Shown: positions 1 through 7,875 of the stretch, in pieces
Position numbering within the stretch: the stretch's first letter is position 1
How the letters are laid out: every line of letters begins with the position of its first letter
DNA from: an uncultured Clostridia bacterium
Lineage (GTDB): Bacteria > Bacillota > Clostridia > TANB77 > CAG-508
NCBI GenBank assembly: GCA_949118805.1
Contig: CASAUJ010000022.1
Coordinates: 1 to 24,994 of the forward strand
Direction: 5' to 3'
Length of the DNA: 24,994 bases
The notes under the pieces: model-generated
What the model was told of the DNA's origin: nothing
Seen by the model: only the letters and a program-made list of their open reading frames with translations
The model's database searches: none
Program-made: the position numbers and the translations under genes

Positions 1-55
1 TAATGAAGTACCATTAAAAGGATATTGGATTTCAAAATATCAATTAAGTAACTAA
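1..55 (+). CDS. C-terminal tail of an upstream gene (partial, unidentified)
   Basis: Reading from base 2, an open frame of 17 codons (ending GYWISKYQLSN) runs to a TAA at 53-55. The other two forward frames stop almost at once. A hairpin with a T-run follows immediately, as expected at the end of a plus-strand gene. Too little remains to name a family; this is inference from frame and context. Confidence 0.4.
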   Translation, partial: NEVPLKGYWISKYQLSN

Positions 56-58
56 GAT

Positions 59-104
59 AAAAAACATTTCAATTAGTCAAACGATTAATAGAAATGTTTT
101 TTTA
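59..104. terminator. Bidirectional intrinsic terminator
   Basis: A 7-bp stem ACATTTC (64-70) / GAAATGT (91-97) is flanked by an A-run on the left (59-64) and a T-run on the right (98-103), so it can end transcription from either side. It lies between the partial plus-strand gene and the 3' end of the minus-strand DUF368 gene. Confidence 0.65.
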
Positions 105-106
105 TC

Positions 107-905
107 TTATTTATTTTCTAACAAAGAACCAATAACGAATCCGTAAAATACAAGATAAAATTCCAATAAAAATATCAAGGAAAGAAGAAAATGGTGGAAA
201 AAGTACAAAAATGGATCCTATGGTAAAGCCGATAATGGCATAAAAAGTAGGAACATAAAAGTGATCTAATAGAAATTTTGTTAGTTTCATAAAGAAAAAA
301 CTACCCAAAACAGCACCAATAAAAATGGGAATTAGAATAGGAAGATAAAGATTAGACACAGAAGAAAGATAAATAGGATAAATTCCTAATAACATTAAAA
401 TAATGGTACTACTAACACCAGGGACTACAATGCCAATAGACATGAAAAATCCACATAAAACGAGATAGAAAAAATGAATGTTTTCAGATAAAGTTGGAGT
501 AGATAGTGTATTTTCTAAGAAGATACAAAAAATACCTAATAGAAAAGCAAGGAAAAAGAAAATCCAAGATAGAGATTTTGTAACTTGTTTAGTATTTACT
601 TCTTTGAACAAAGCAGGAAGAGTTCCTAAAATAAGTCCAATAAACATAGATTTTGTTTGGATAGGAAATTGATAAAAAAAATAATTCAAAAGATTGCCAA
701 CTAAAATTACACCAAATCCTATTCCTAGTAAGATAGGAAAGAGAAATTTTGTATTTTTTTTGATATCATCAAAAAAATTTAAGATACTATCTAATAATTT
801 TTCATAAATTCCAAAAATAACACAAAATACACCACTACTAATACCAGGAAGAATAGCACCACTTCCAATGGCGATACCTTTTAAATAATTAGATAAAAAT
901 TTCAT
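107..905 (-). CDS. popT: DUF368 family membrane protein (PopT-like polyprenyl-phosphate transporter), read through a +1 frameshift
   Basis: This is a polytopic membrane protein with the family's two repeated loops: SGAILPGISSG near residues 15-25 and VVPGVSSTI near 160-168. DUF368 proteins have been linked to recycling of undecaprenyl phosphate across the membrane; applying that here is inference. The zero frame runs 905 to 111 and ends in an atypical ILRIRYWFFVRK tail. Codon 255 is CGG (143-141) followed by A. Skipping its C and reading GGA gives ILGFVIGSLLENK and a TAA at 109-107. That hydrophobic end fits the membrane family far better, for a product of 265 residues. A GAGGTG ribosome binding site precedes the ATG at 905. 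The gene is divergent from the fatty acid operon. Confidence 0.8.
140..143 (-). other. Putative +1 recoding site CGGA in the DUF368 gene
   Basis: Minus-strand context TTA CGG ATT. Omitting the C at 143 gives TTA GGA TTC and continues the hydrophobic last helix (LGFVIGSLL). Near the C-terminus, codon 255. Confidence 0.7.
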
Positions 906-982
906 AAAACAATATACACCTCTCTCTTGTTATTGTATGAGAGAGAAATTGGAAAATGAAAAAATAATTAGATTATCTTTGT

Positions 983-996
983 ACTGACCTTTCAGT
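983..996. promoter_or_regulatory. Inverted repeat in the divergent popT/fab operon intergenic region
   Basis: ACTGA (983-987) and TCAGT (992-996) are separated by four bases, in the 156-bp gap between the divergent DUF368 gene and the acyl ligase. A weaker TTAGA / TCTAA pair (968-972 / 997-1001) surrounds it. The position suits an operator for the fatty acid operon. It does not match the FapR consensus well, and no regulator is encoded nearby. I found no convincing -35/-10 pair for the operon. Low confidence. Confidence 0.25.
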
Positions 997-1061
997 CTAA
1001 TCGTTTTTTATCAAATTTATGATATAAATGAGAAGAAGAAAAAACAAACGAGGAGAGAAAT

Positions 1062-2804
1062 ATGAGTGAAAGACTATATGATTATATGAAAATTAGAGAT
1101 TTAAAAGATATGTTAAAAAAGTCAGGAGAAAAATATGGAAAACAAATTGCTTATCAAATAAAAATAGAAGAGGAACATTATCAAAATATAACCCATGAAG
1201 AAGTAAGGAAAAGAATTGATGCATTAGGAACAGCATTAATGGATATTGGATTAAAAGGAAAAAGGATAGCCGTTATTGGAGAAAATCGATGGGAATGGGA
1301 AGTAGCTTATTTATCAATTGTATGTGGAACAGGAATAGTCGTTCCACTAGACAAATCTTTACCAGAAAATGAACTAAAAAATTTAATTGAACGTTCCGAG
1401 GTTGAGGCTATTTTCTATACACAGAAATATGAAACCATATTAGAAGAAGCAAAAAAAGAAGGGGTTGGAAAATTAAAGCATTTGATTTCTATGGATAGAG
1501 AACAACATGGAAATGGTATTTATGCAGAAAAAGAATTAATGCAGAAGGGAAAGCAATTGCTTGAGCAAGGGAATAGAGAATTTGTAGAAGCAAAGATTGA
1601 TCCTGAAAAAATGAGTATTTTATTATTTACGTCAGGAACCACATCAGCATCTAAGATTGTAGCATTGTCTCATAAAAATTTATGTAGTAATTTGACAGAT
1701 ATTGCTTCTGTTCTTGATGTAAATGAACAAGATGTATTTTTATCTTTTTTGCCATTGCATCATGTGTTTGAATGTACAGTTGGATTCTTATTTGCTTTAT
1801 ATAAAGGGGCAAAAACTGTTTTTTGTGATGGGATAAGACATATTCCAGAAAATATGAAAGAGTATAAAGTTACAGTTATGGCATCTGTTCCAGCTATTTA
1901 TGAAAGAATTTTCAAAATGATTCAGCATCAATTAGAGAAACAGGGAAGGTTGGAAGAAATTTTACAAAAAGAGGAACAATATCGTAATAGTAGCATGGAA
2001 GAGAAAAAACAAGTTTTTCAGGAAATCCATGACATGATAGGAGGAAAGGTAAAACTACTAATCAGTGGAGCTGCAAGTTTGGAAACGGGAATTGAAGAAA
2101 AATATAGATTGTTAGGTTTTCATTTAGTACAAGGATATGGTTTGACAGAGACGTCACCAGTAGTTGCGATCGGAACAAAAAAATATTATAAAGTAGGATC
2201 GATTGGAAAAACAGTTCCAAGTGTAAAAGCAGAAGTGATCAATCAAAATCCAGAAGGAATAGGAGAGTTAATTGTACAAGGACCAAATGTTATGATGGAA
2301 TACTATGGAAATCGAGTAGAAACAAAAAAAGTATTAGTAGATGGTTGGTTTCATACAGGTGATTTAGCTCGAATGGATGAAGAAGGGTATATTTTCATTT
2401 GTGGAAGAAAGAAAAATGTAATTGTATTGAAAAATGGAAAAAATATTTTTCCAGAAGAAATGGAAAATTTGATCAATCGTTTAGAAGGAGTAGAAGAGTC
2501 ATTTGTCTATGGAAAACAAATGTCAGAGGATAAAAATGATATCAAAATATTTGCTAAATTAGTATACAATCAAGAAGTGGTAGAAAATACATACAAGGTA
2601 AAAGGAGAAGAAGCCATTTATCAAGTGTTAAATGAGAAGATAAGAGAAATTAATAGAACAATGCCACATTATAAAGCAATTAAAGGGATTTTATTGACAG
2701 AAGAGCCATTGATTAAAACAACAACTAATAAAATAAAAAGACAAGATAATTTAGAACAAATTAGAAAAGAGGAAATAAATGCAATTAGAAGGACTAGAGA
2801 CTGA
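1062..2804 (+). CDS. AMP-forming acyl-CoA/acyl-ACP synthetase
   Basis: A member of the adenylate-forming ligase superfamily that activates a fatty acid as acyl-AMP and passes it to a thiol (CoA or ACP). Visible motifs in order: P-loop LLFTSGTTSASKIVALSH (about 187-204), GYGLTETSP (about 362-370), DGWFHTGDLARMDEEGYI, GRKKNVIVLKNGKNIFPEE, and a C-terminal TTTNKIKR holding the catalytic lysine. At 580 residues it is near the usual length for long-chain synthetases. It heads the fab/acc operon and its end overlaps the birA start, so it may feed exogenous or recycled fatty acids into the acyl pool. CoA versus ACP as acceptor cannot be decided from sequence alone. The ATG at 1062 follows a GAGGAGAG binding site. 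Confidence 0.88.
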   Translation: MSERLYDYMKIRDLKDMLKKSGEKYGKQIAYQIKIEEEHYQNITHEEVRKRIDALGTALMDIGLKGKRIAVIGENRWEWEVAYLSIVCGTGIVVPLDKSLPENELKNLIERSEVEAIFYTQKYETILEEAKKEGVGKLKHLISMDREQHGNGIYAEKELMQKGKQLLEQGNREFVEAKIDPEKMSILLFTSGTTSASKIVALSHKNLCSNLTDIASVLDVNEQDVFLSFLPLHHVFECTVGFLFALYKGAKTVFCDGIRHIPENMKEYKVTVMASVPAIYERIFKMIQHQLEKQGRLEEILQKEEQYRNSSMEEKKQVFQEIHDMIGGKVKLLISGAASLETGIEEKYRLLGFHLVQGYGLTETSPVVAIGTKKYYKVGSIGKTVPSVKAEVINQNPEGIGELIVQGPNVMMEYYGNRVETKKVLVDGWFHTGDLARMDEEGYIFICGRKKNVIVLKNGKNIFPEEMENLINRLEGVEESFVYGKQMSEDKNDIKIFAKLVYNQEVVENTYKVKGEEAIYQVLNEKIREINRTMPHYKAIKGILLTEEPLIKTTTNKIKRQDNLEQIRKEEINAIRRTRD

Positions 2805-3361
2805 ATTTCTAGGAAGGCATATAGTTTATAAACAGGAGATAGATTCGACACAATTGGAAGCATGGAGACAAGTAGAAAAAAAACAAATTCAAAATGGAAC
2901 GATTATTTTAGCTGAAATTCAAACAGAAGGAAAAGGAACACATGGAAGAAAGTGGTATACAGATGAAAAAAATAATATTGCTTTTTCTTTTTTCTTGCAA
3001 ATGAATTGTGAAATTAGAAAATTAGAGGGAATAACAATTGAAATAGCGGAGACATTAGTTGAGATTCTAGAAAGATTGTATCACATTTCTTTATCAATAA
3101 AATTTCCTAATGATCTAGTTTTTCAAGGAAAAAAGATAGGAGGTATTTTAACCGAAACAAAAGTAAAAGGAGAAAGGGTAGAAAGTATTGTTGTTGGTAT
3201 TCGGAATGAATACTAGGCAAAAGCAATTTCAAGAAGAAGTAAGAGAGACAGCCACTTCAATCCAAAAGGAGTTTGGAATTGAAATTGATAGAAATGAAGT
3301 AATAAAAGAGTTTTGTAATCAAATGGAAAACAAATTAAGAAAAAGAATGGGAGAATTTTAA
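2779..3361 (+). CDS. birA: Biotin-[acetyl-CoA carboxylase] ligase, short form, read through a +1 frameshift
   Basis: Attaches biotin to the AccB lysine encoded downstream in the same operon. It lacks the N-terminal DNA-binding domain of repressor-type BirA. Motifs: DST at 22-24, GKGTHGRKW at 51-59 (biotinyl-AMP loop), KFPNDL at 108-113, KKIGGILTE at 118-126. The zero frame stops at 3216 after VVGIRNEY. Codon 142 is CGG (3202-3204) followed by A. Skipping the C gives VVGIGMNTRQKQFQEEV and then RETATSIQKEF, matching the family's GIGINVN and A-T-S-L region. The frame ends at TAA 3359-3361, two bases before the fabD ATG. The restored product is 193 residues. The start overlaps the end of the acyl ligase gene by 26 bases. 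Confidence 0.87.
3202..3205 (+). other. Putative +1 recoding site CGGA in birA
   Basis: Context ATT CGG AAT. Dropping the C at 3202 gives ATT GGA ATG and restores the BirA GIGMN motif plus about 50 further residues that fit the family. Confidence 0.8.
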
Positions 3362-3362
3362 A

Positions 3363-4301
3363 ATGAAATTAGGTTTTTTATTTCCAGGTCAAGGTTCCCA
3401 AAGTATAGGAATGGGAAAAGATTTATATGAGAAATATGAAATAGTTAGAAAAATGTATGAAAAAGTAAAAACATTAACAAATGTTGATGTGGCTGAAATT
3501 TCATTTACAGGAGAAGAAGAAATATTAAATGAAACAAAAAATACACAATTAGCTGTTTTAACAATGAGTTTAGGGATTTTAGAAGTATTAAAACAAGCTA
3601 ATATTAAAGCAGAAGTAGTAAGTGGACTAAGTTTAGGAGAATATACAGGACTAATTTATGGAGAAGCAATAGGGCTAGAAGAGGGGATAAAACTTGTCCA
3701 AAAAAGAGGACAGTATATGCAAGAATTGGTGCCAGAAGGAGAATGGTTAATGGCAGCAATTATGGGAATGAATGAAGAACAAGTGCAAGAAGTTTGTCAA
3801 AAAGTAACCAATGGATTTGTGATTCCAGTGAATTTTAATACCACTGGACAAATTGTAATCTCAGGAGAAAAAGAAGCAGTACAGCAGGCAGCTTTTATAG
3901 CAAAAGAAAAAGGGGCAAAAAAAGTAAGAGAATTAAAGACAGCGGGACCATTTCATACAAAAAAATTAGAAGAGGCAGCAAAAGCATTTAGAAAAGAATT
4001 GGAGCAAGTTACTTTCTGTTCTTTAAAAGTACCAGTTGTTAAAAATTTAAATGGATCTTTCTATGAAAAAGAAGATAATATGAAAGAAATATTGGCAGAA
4101 CATATGATTCATCCAGTTCAATTTTCAAAAGGTTTAGAAACGATGTTAGCAATGGGAGTAGATACTTTCATAGAGATTGGACCAGGAAAAACTTTATCTG
4201 GCTTTGTAAAAAGATTAGAAAAAGAAAGAGAAGTTAGTATTTTGAACATTAATAATGTAGAGACATTAGAAAATGTGATAGGAGGATTAAAAAATGAGTA
4301 A
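3363..4301 (+). CDS. fabD: Malonyl-CoA:ACP transacylase
   Basis: Transfers the malonyl group from CoA to acyl carrier protein, supplying the extender unit for type II fatty acid synthesis in the cytoplasm. Motifs: GQGSQ at 10-14, nucleophile serine 90 in GLSLGEYTG, catalytic histidine 198 in AGPFHTK, and the late EIGPGKTLSGFVKR signature. At 312 residues it has the usual family length. It follows birA by two bases and overlaps the fabG start by eight bases, indicating translational coupling. No frameshift is needed. Confidence 0.95.
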   Translation: MKLGFLFPGQGSQSIGMGKDLYEKYEIVRKMYEKVKTLTNVDVAEISFTGEEEILNETKNTQLAVLTMSLGILEVLKQANIKAEVVSGLSLGEYTGLIYGEAIGLEEGIKLVQKRGQYMQELVPEGEWLMAAIMGMNEEQVQEVCQKVTNGFVIPVNFNTTGQIVISGEKEAVQQAAFIAKEKGAKKVRELKTAGPFHTKKLEEAAKAFRKELEQVTFCSLKVPVVKNLNGSFYEKEDNMKEILAEHMIHPVQFSKGLETMLAMGVDTFIEIGPGKTLSGFVKRLEKEREVSILNINNVETLENVIGGLKNE

Positions 4302-5025
4302 AGTAGCATTTATTACAGGGGCGACAAGAGGAATTGGAAAACAAATAGCCATTACATTGGCTAAACAGGGATATCAAATTGCTTTAAATTACCGTAAAGA
4401 AAATGAAGAATTAGAAAAGGTCAAAAAGGAGATAGAAGAAAATGAGGTAGAATGTTTTACTGTTAAAGGAGATGTATCTATTTTTGAAGATTGTGAAAAA
4501 ATGGTAAAACAAATCTTAGAAAAATTCGAAAAAATTGATGTGTTAGTAAATAATGCAGGAATTACAAAAGATATGTTATTAATGCGAATGAAACAAGAAG
4601 ATTTTGAACAGGTAATTGATGTTAATTTAGTAGGAACTTTTAATGTTACGAAAAATGTGATGAATCATATGTTGAAAGCACGAAGCGGAAAAATTATTAA
4701 TATTTCATCTGTGGTTGGAGTAATAGGGAATGCAGGACAAACTAATTATGCTGCTTCAAAAGCTGGAATTATTGGTTTTACTAAAAGTTTAGCAAAAGAA
4801 GTAGCTTCTAGAGGAATTTTAGTCAATGCAGTAGCTCCTGGTTTTATTGAAACAAGTATGACAGAAATTTTAAAAGAAGAAATAAAGGAGGAAATTACAA
4901 AAAATATACCATTAAAGAGAATTGGAACATCTCAAGAAGTAGCAAATGTAGTAAAATTTTTGGCTTCAGAGGATAGTTCTTACATAACAGGGCAAGTCAT
5001 ACAAGTAGACGGTGGTATGGCATAG
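4294..5025 (+). CDS. fabG: 3-oxoacyl-ACP reductase
   Basis: NADPH-dependent reduction of 3-ketoacyl-ACP, the first reductive step of chain elongation. Short-chain dehydrogenase features: TGATRGIG cofactor loop at 8-15, NNAG at 86-89, ISS around 137-139, and the Y152-x3-K156 pair in NYAASK, followed by VNAVAPGFIET. 243 residues is typical. An AGGAGG binding site at 4281-4286, inside the end of fabD, serves the ATG at 4294. The stop codon abuts a large palindromic repeat that separates it from fabF. Confidence 0.95.
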   Translation: MSKVAFITGATRGIGKQIAITLAKQGYQIALNYRKENEELEKVKKEIEENEVECFTVKGDVSIFEDCEKMVKQILEKFEKIDVLVNNAGITKDMLLMRMKQEDFEQVIDVNLVGTFNVTKNVMNHMLKARSGKIINISSVVGVIGNAGQTNYAASKAGIIGFTKSLAKEVASRGILVNAVAPGFIETSMTEILKEEIKEEITKNIPLKRIGTSQEVANVVKFLASEDSSYITGQVIQVDGGMA

Positions 5026-5165
5026 GGATAAAAGGGACGTTCCTTAAAATCCCCAAAAAGGGGATATAGGGGACACTCTTTAAAAGTTTATAAAGGTTAG
5101 GAATTGAAAGGAGTGTCCCTTAAATCCTCGAAAGGGGGATTTTAAGGAACGTCCCTTTTATCTCC
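5026..5165. repeat. MITE/REP-like nested palindrome, copy 1 (fabG/fabF gap)
   Basis: The outer arms GGGACGTTCCTTAAAATCC and their complement lie at about 5034-5058 and 5134-5157. Inner arms around GGGGACACTCTTT and AAAGGAGTGTCCC form a second stem. The whole 140 bp folds on itself. The same tips occur at 13627 and 16242. It carries no coding capacity, which fits a non-autonomous element mobilised by a transposase in trans. That last point is inference, as no transposase lies in the window. Confidence 0.85.
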
Positions 5166-5187
5166 TTTCCTAAGAAAGGAAGAAGAA

Positions 5188-6426
5188 ATGGAAAGAAGAG
5201 TTGTAATTACAGGAATTGGAATGATTACACCAATTGGAAAAAACGGAGAAGAAAGTTGGAATGGGATAAAAGAGAAAAAATGTGGTATAGATAGGATAAC
5301 GTTATTTGATACGACAAATTATAAAACTACATTAGCTGCGGAGGTAAAGGATTATGATCCTTTACAATATTTTGATCAAAAACAGGTTAAAAGATTAGAT
5401 CGTAGTTCACAGTTTGCTTTGATTGCTGCAAGAGAAGCTTTTCAAGATAGTGGAATTACAAATGAAAATACGGATTTAGAGAGAGTTGGTGTATTTGTAA
5501 GTTCTGGAATAGGGGGATTTAATACAATTCAAGAACAATGTGAAGTGAATTGCCTCAAAGGAAATCATCGAGTATCTCCAATGTTCATTCCTATGTCAAT
5601 TGCTAATATGGCAGCAGGAAATGTAGCAATTGATTTAGGGGTAAAGGGAGAGTCTATTTCTATTGTAACAGCATGTGCTTCTGCTACTCATGCCATAGGA
5701 GAAGCCTATAAAACAATTCGATATGGATCAGAAGATGCTATTTTAGCAGGTGGAACAGAAGCTGCAATTTGTAGGGCAGGAATAGCTGGATTTGAAAATA
5801 TGAAAGCTTTATCGTATGCAACAGATAAAAATCGAGCTAGCATTCCTTTTGATAAAGAAAGAAATGGATTTGTTATGGGAGAAGGAGCAGGAATTCTTGT
5901 ATTAGAAGAATTAGAACATGCTAAAAAAAGAGGAGCAAAGATTTATGCAGAAGTAATTGGATATGGAGCTACATCAGATGCTTACCACATTACTTCTCCA
6001 GCACCAGAAGGAGAAGGGGGAGCAAGAGCAATGAAAAGGGCAATAGAAGAAGCTCAAATAAAACCAGAAGAGATTGATTATATTAATGCTCATGGAACAT
6101 CAACTAGTTTAAATGATTCTTGTGAAACACAGGCAATTAAAACAGCATTAGGAGAAGCCAGTAAAAAAGTAATGGTAAGTTCAACCAAGGGAAATATTGG
6201 ACATTTGCTAGGAGCAGCAGGAGGAGTAGAAGCAATTTTTTGTTGTAAGGCAATTGAAGAGCAAATAGTTCCACCAACGATTCATTACCAAGAAAAGGAT
6301 GAGGCTTGTGATCTGGATATTGTACCAAATGAAATAAGGAAAGCAAGTTTAAATGTTGTCATGTCAAATTCATTAGGATTTGGTGGGCATAATAGTAGCA
6401 TTATATTCAAAAAGTTTGAAGGATAA
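5188..6426 (+). CDS. fabF: 3-oxoacyl-ACP synthase II
   Basis: Condenses malonyl-ACP with a growing acyl-ACP chain. The Cys-His-His triad is visible: C163 in TACASATHA, H302 in NAHGTSTSLND, and H339 in KGNIGHLLGAAGG with K334. 412 residues is the standard length. The ATG at 5188 follows AAGAAAGGAAGAAG. That ribosome binding site can pair with CCTTTC just upstream (5165-5170), so a small hairpin could mask it; this is seen in the sequence, but its effect is unknown. The repeat between fabG and fabF lies directly upstream. No fabH-type initiating synthase or acpP is present in the window. Confidence 0.96.
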   Translation: MERRVVITGIGMITPIGKNGEESWNGIKEKKCGIDRITLFDTTNYKTTLAAEVKDYDPLQYFDQKQVKRLDRSSQFALIAAREAFQDSGITNENTDLERVGVFVSSGIGGFNTIQEQCEVNCLKGNHRVSPMFIPMSIANMAAGNVAIDLGVKGESISIVTACASATHAIGEAYKTIRYGSEDAILAGGTEAAICRAGIAGFENMKALSYATDKNRASIPFDKERNGFVMGEGAGILVLEELEHAKKRGAKIYAEVIGYGATSDAYHITSPAPEGEGGARAMKRAIEEAQIKPEEIDYINAHGTSTSLNDSCETQAIKTALGEASKKVMVSSTKGNIGHLLGAAGGVEAIFCCKAIEEQIVPPTIHYQEKDEACDLDIVPNEIRKASLNVVMSNSLGFGGHNSSIIFKKFEG

Positions 6427-6441
6427 AAGGAAGGGAAAATT

Positions 6442-6894
6442 ATGGAATATGAAAAAATCAAACAATTAATGGAAGATATGGGGAATTCAAAATTAACAGA
6501 GATTGCAATTGATTTTCCAGATGGTACTAAAATTAGTATGAAAAAAGAAGAAAAACAGGTTATGATTGAAAAATTGTCAACAGAAGTAGAAGAAAAAGTG
6601 GATTCTTTGAAAGAAATACTAGAACTAGAAGAGAAAGAGTCAGAAAGAAAGAGGGAAAAAGGAAATATTGTAAAATCTCCTATGGTGGGAACTTTTTATG
6701 CGAAACCTTCTCCTAATAGTGATGCTTATGTAACCATTGGTAAAAAAGTGAAAAAAGGAGATGTTCTTTGTATTATCGAAGCTATGAAATTAATGAATGA
6801 AATTGAGTCTGAATTTGATGGAGAAGTTGTAGAGATCTTAGTAAAAGATGGAGAAGCAGTAGAATATGGAAAGCCATTGTTTGTCATAGAATAG
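6442..6894 (+). CDS. accB: Biotin carboxyl carrier protein of acetyl-CoA carboxylase
   Basis: Carries biotin between the carboxylase and carboxyltransferase sites. It has an N-terminal region of about 60 residues, a charged linker (about 60-74), and a C-terminal biotinyl domain starting at about residue 77 with the EAMKLMNE motif; K116 is the biotinylated lysine and the target of BirA. It ends in KPLFVIE, typical of the family. 150 residues is normal. It lies 15 bp after fabF. Confidence 0.96.
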   Translation: MEYEKIKQLMEDMGNSKLTEIAIDFPDGTKISMKKEEKQVMIEKLSTEVEEKVDSLKEILELEEKESERKREKGNIVKSPMVGTFYAKPSPNSDAYVTIGKKVKKGDVLCIIEAMKLMNEIESEFDGEVVEILVKDGEAVEYGKPLFVIE

Positions 6895-6920
6895 AAGATT
6901 GAAAAAGAGTGATCAAAAAA

Positions 6921-6959
6921 AGCAAAGCCAGCGTTTATATAGAAAAACGCCGGCTGGGG
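6921..6959 (-). terminator. Intrinsic terminator of the small minus-strand gene
   Basis: AGCCAGCGTTT and AAAACGCCGGCT form a GC-rich stem. On the minus strand it is followed by a TTTGCTTTTTTT tract (about 6910-6926). On the plus strand there is no T-run after the stem, so the main fatty acid transcript should mostly read through. Confidence 0.7.
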
Positions 6960-6965
6960 GATGCT

Positions 6966-7280
6966 TTACCACTTTACGATTGTGAGATTCTTTCCAAGAT
7001 TCAATATCGGAATATCAAAGATTTGAATTTGGCTCTTCTCGATATGAAACACTCTATGGAGAGTTTCCCAAATTGCTAACTCTGATACATCCATATTGAA
7101 AAGTCCAAACATATTGGGCAGCTCTTCAATACTAGGATGTTTTTGGAAAAAAACTTCCATGGCATCTATCAGAGAGATGCATTCACGAGCTGTTTTGAAA
7201 GGTTTTACAGCATAAATAACTGTATCCCGGAATGAATCTGCCTTTTCTTTGGTAAGCACTAAGTTGAGTTCTTTCTTCAT
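6966..7280 (-). CDS. Uncharacterised 104-residue protein inserted antisense in the fab operon
   Basis: I do not recognise a family. From the ATG at 7280 (GGGAGG binding site at 7286-7291; the ATG at 7295 lies upstream of that site) the product begins MKKELNLVLTKEKADSF. It appears soluble, with no signal peptide or membrane segment. It has its own promoter and its own terminator and sits in opposite orientation between accB and fabZ, which are normally adjacent in such operons. Its base composition looks richer in GC and C-ending codons than its neighbours. It also uses CGG as an in-frame codon (R18, 7229-7227, followed by G). A +1 shift there would lead to an early stop, so here CGG must be read as a normal codon for a full product. 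It is likely a recent insertion. Confidence 0.6.
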   Translation of the reverse strand: MKKELNLVLTKEKADSFRDTVIYAVKPFKTARECISLIDAMEVFFQKHPSIEELPNMFGLFNMDVSELAIWETLHRVFHIEKSQIQIFDIPILNLGKNLTIVKW

Positions 7281-7316
7281 GATGAATCCTCCCATTAAAA
7301 TTATTATATTAAATTA

Positions 7317-7345
7317 ATTATACCACAGATTACATAAAAAATCAA
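7317..7345 (-). promoter_or_regulatory. Promoter of the antisense small gene
   Basis: On the minus strand, TTGATT (7345-7340) and TATAAT (7322-7317) are spaced by 17 bp. A GGGAGG binding site and the ATG at 7280 lie downstream. A near-consensus vegetative promoter. Confidence 0.7.
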
Positions 7346-7361
7346 AAAAAGGAGAAAAGAA

Positions 7362-7784
7362 ATGTTAAATAAAGAAGAAATTAAAAAAATCATACCACAA
7401 AGAGAACCATTTCTTATGATTGACGAAGTAGAAGAGTATCAGCCAGGAGAAAAGGCAACTGCTTATAAAAATGTAAAAGAAGAAGAATGGTATTTTCAAG
7501 GGCATTTTCCAGGAAATCCTATCATGCCAGGGGTATTGATTACAGAAAGTCTAGCCCAAACAGGAGCTGTTGCAATTCTTAGTCTAGAAGAAAATAAAGG
7601 AAAAAATGCACTATTTGGAGGAATAGACAAAATGAAATTTAAAAAGATGGTAGTTCCTGGTGACAAATTAAAATTAGAAGTAAAAATTATCAAGCAAAAA
7701 GGACCAATTGGAATAGGAGAAGCAATTGCAACAGTAGAAGACAAAATAGTAGCAAAAGGAGAATTAACATTTGCAGTTGTATAA
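7362..7784 (+). CDS. fabZ: 3-hydroxyacyl-ACP dehydratase
   Basis: Dehydrates 3-hydroxyacyl-ACP to trans-2-enoyl-ACP. The hot-dog fold signature is clear: PQREPFLMID at 12-21, catalytic H48 in FQGHFPGNPIMPG, and E62 in LITESLAQTGAVA. 140 residues is normal. AAAGGAG precedes the ATG at 7362. The upstream gap holds the divergent promoter of the small antisense gene. A compact palindromic element follows six bases after the stop. Confidence 0.96.
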   Translation: MLNKEEIKKIIPQREPFLMIDEVEEYQPGEKATAYKNVKEEEWYFQGHFPGNPIMPGVLITESLAQTGAVAILSLEENKGKNALFGGIDKMKFKKMVVPGDKLKLEVKIIKQKGPIGIGEAIATVEDKIVAKGELTFAVV

Positions 7785-7789
7785 AATTT

Positions 7790-7856
7790 GGATAAAATGG
7801 GACTGTCCCAGTTTATCCAAAAATGGATATGATGTGCCTGTCCCACTTTAGCCATA
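7790..7856. repeat. GGGAC/GTCCC palindromic element between fabZ and accC
   Basis: GGATAAAATGGGAC (7790-7803) and GTCCCAGTTTATCC (7805-7818) are complementary with one mismatch around a single T. A degenerate second unit follows (7825-7856) with TGTCCCACTTTAGCC, close to the first unit's right arm. It resembles REP-type palindromes but differs in sequence from the three larger GGGACGTTCC elements. Confidence 0.7.
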
Positions 7857-7875
7857 GCAAAAGGAGAGAAAGAGA

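Noticed and set aside
478..672. Plus-strand open frame inside the DUF368 gene
   Set aside because: It is antisense to a clear membrane protein gene and lacks a ribosome binding site or any family-like sequence. The same holds for the many other short frames opposite strong genes.
916..944. CTCTCT/AGAGAG hairpin in the DUF368 leader as a riboswitch
   Set aside because: It is a low-complexity dinucleotide-type pairing, and a possible TACAAT -10 lies inside the loop, so the stem may not be transcribed.
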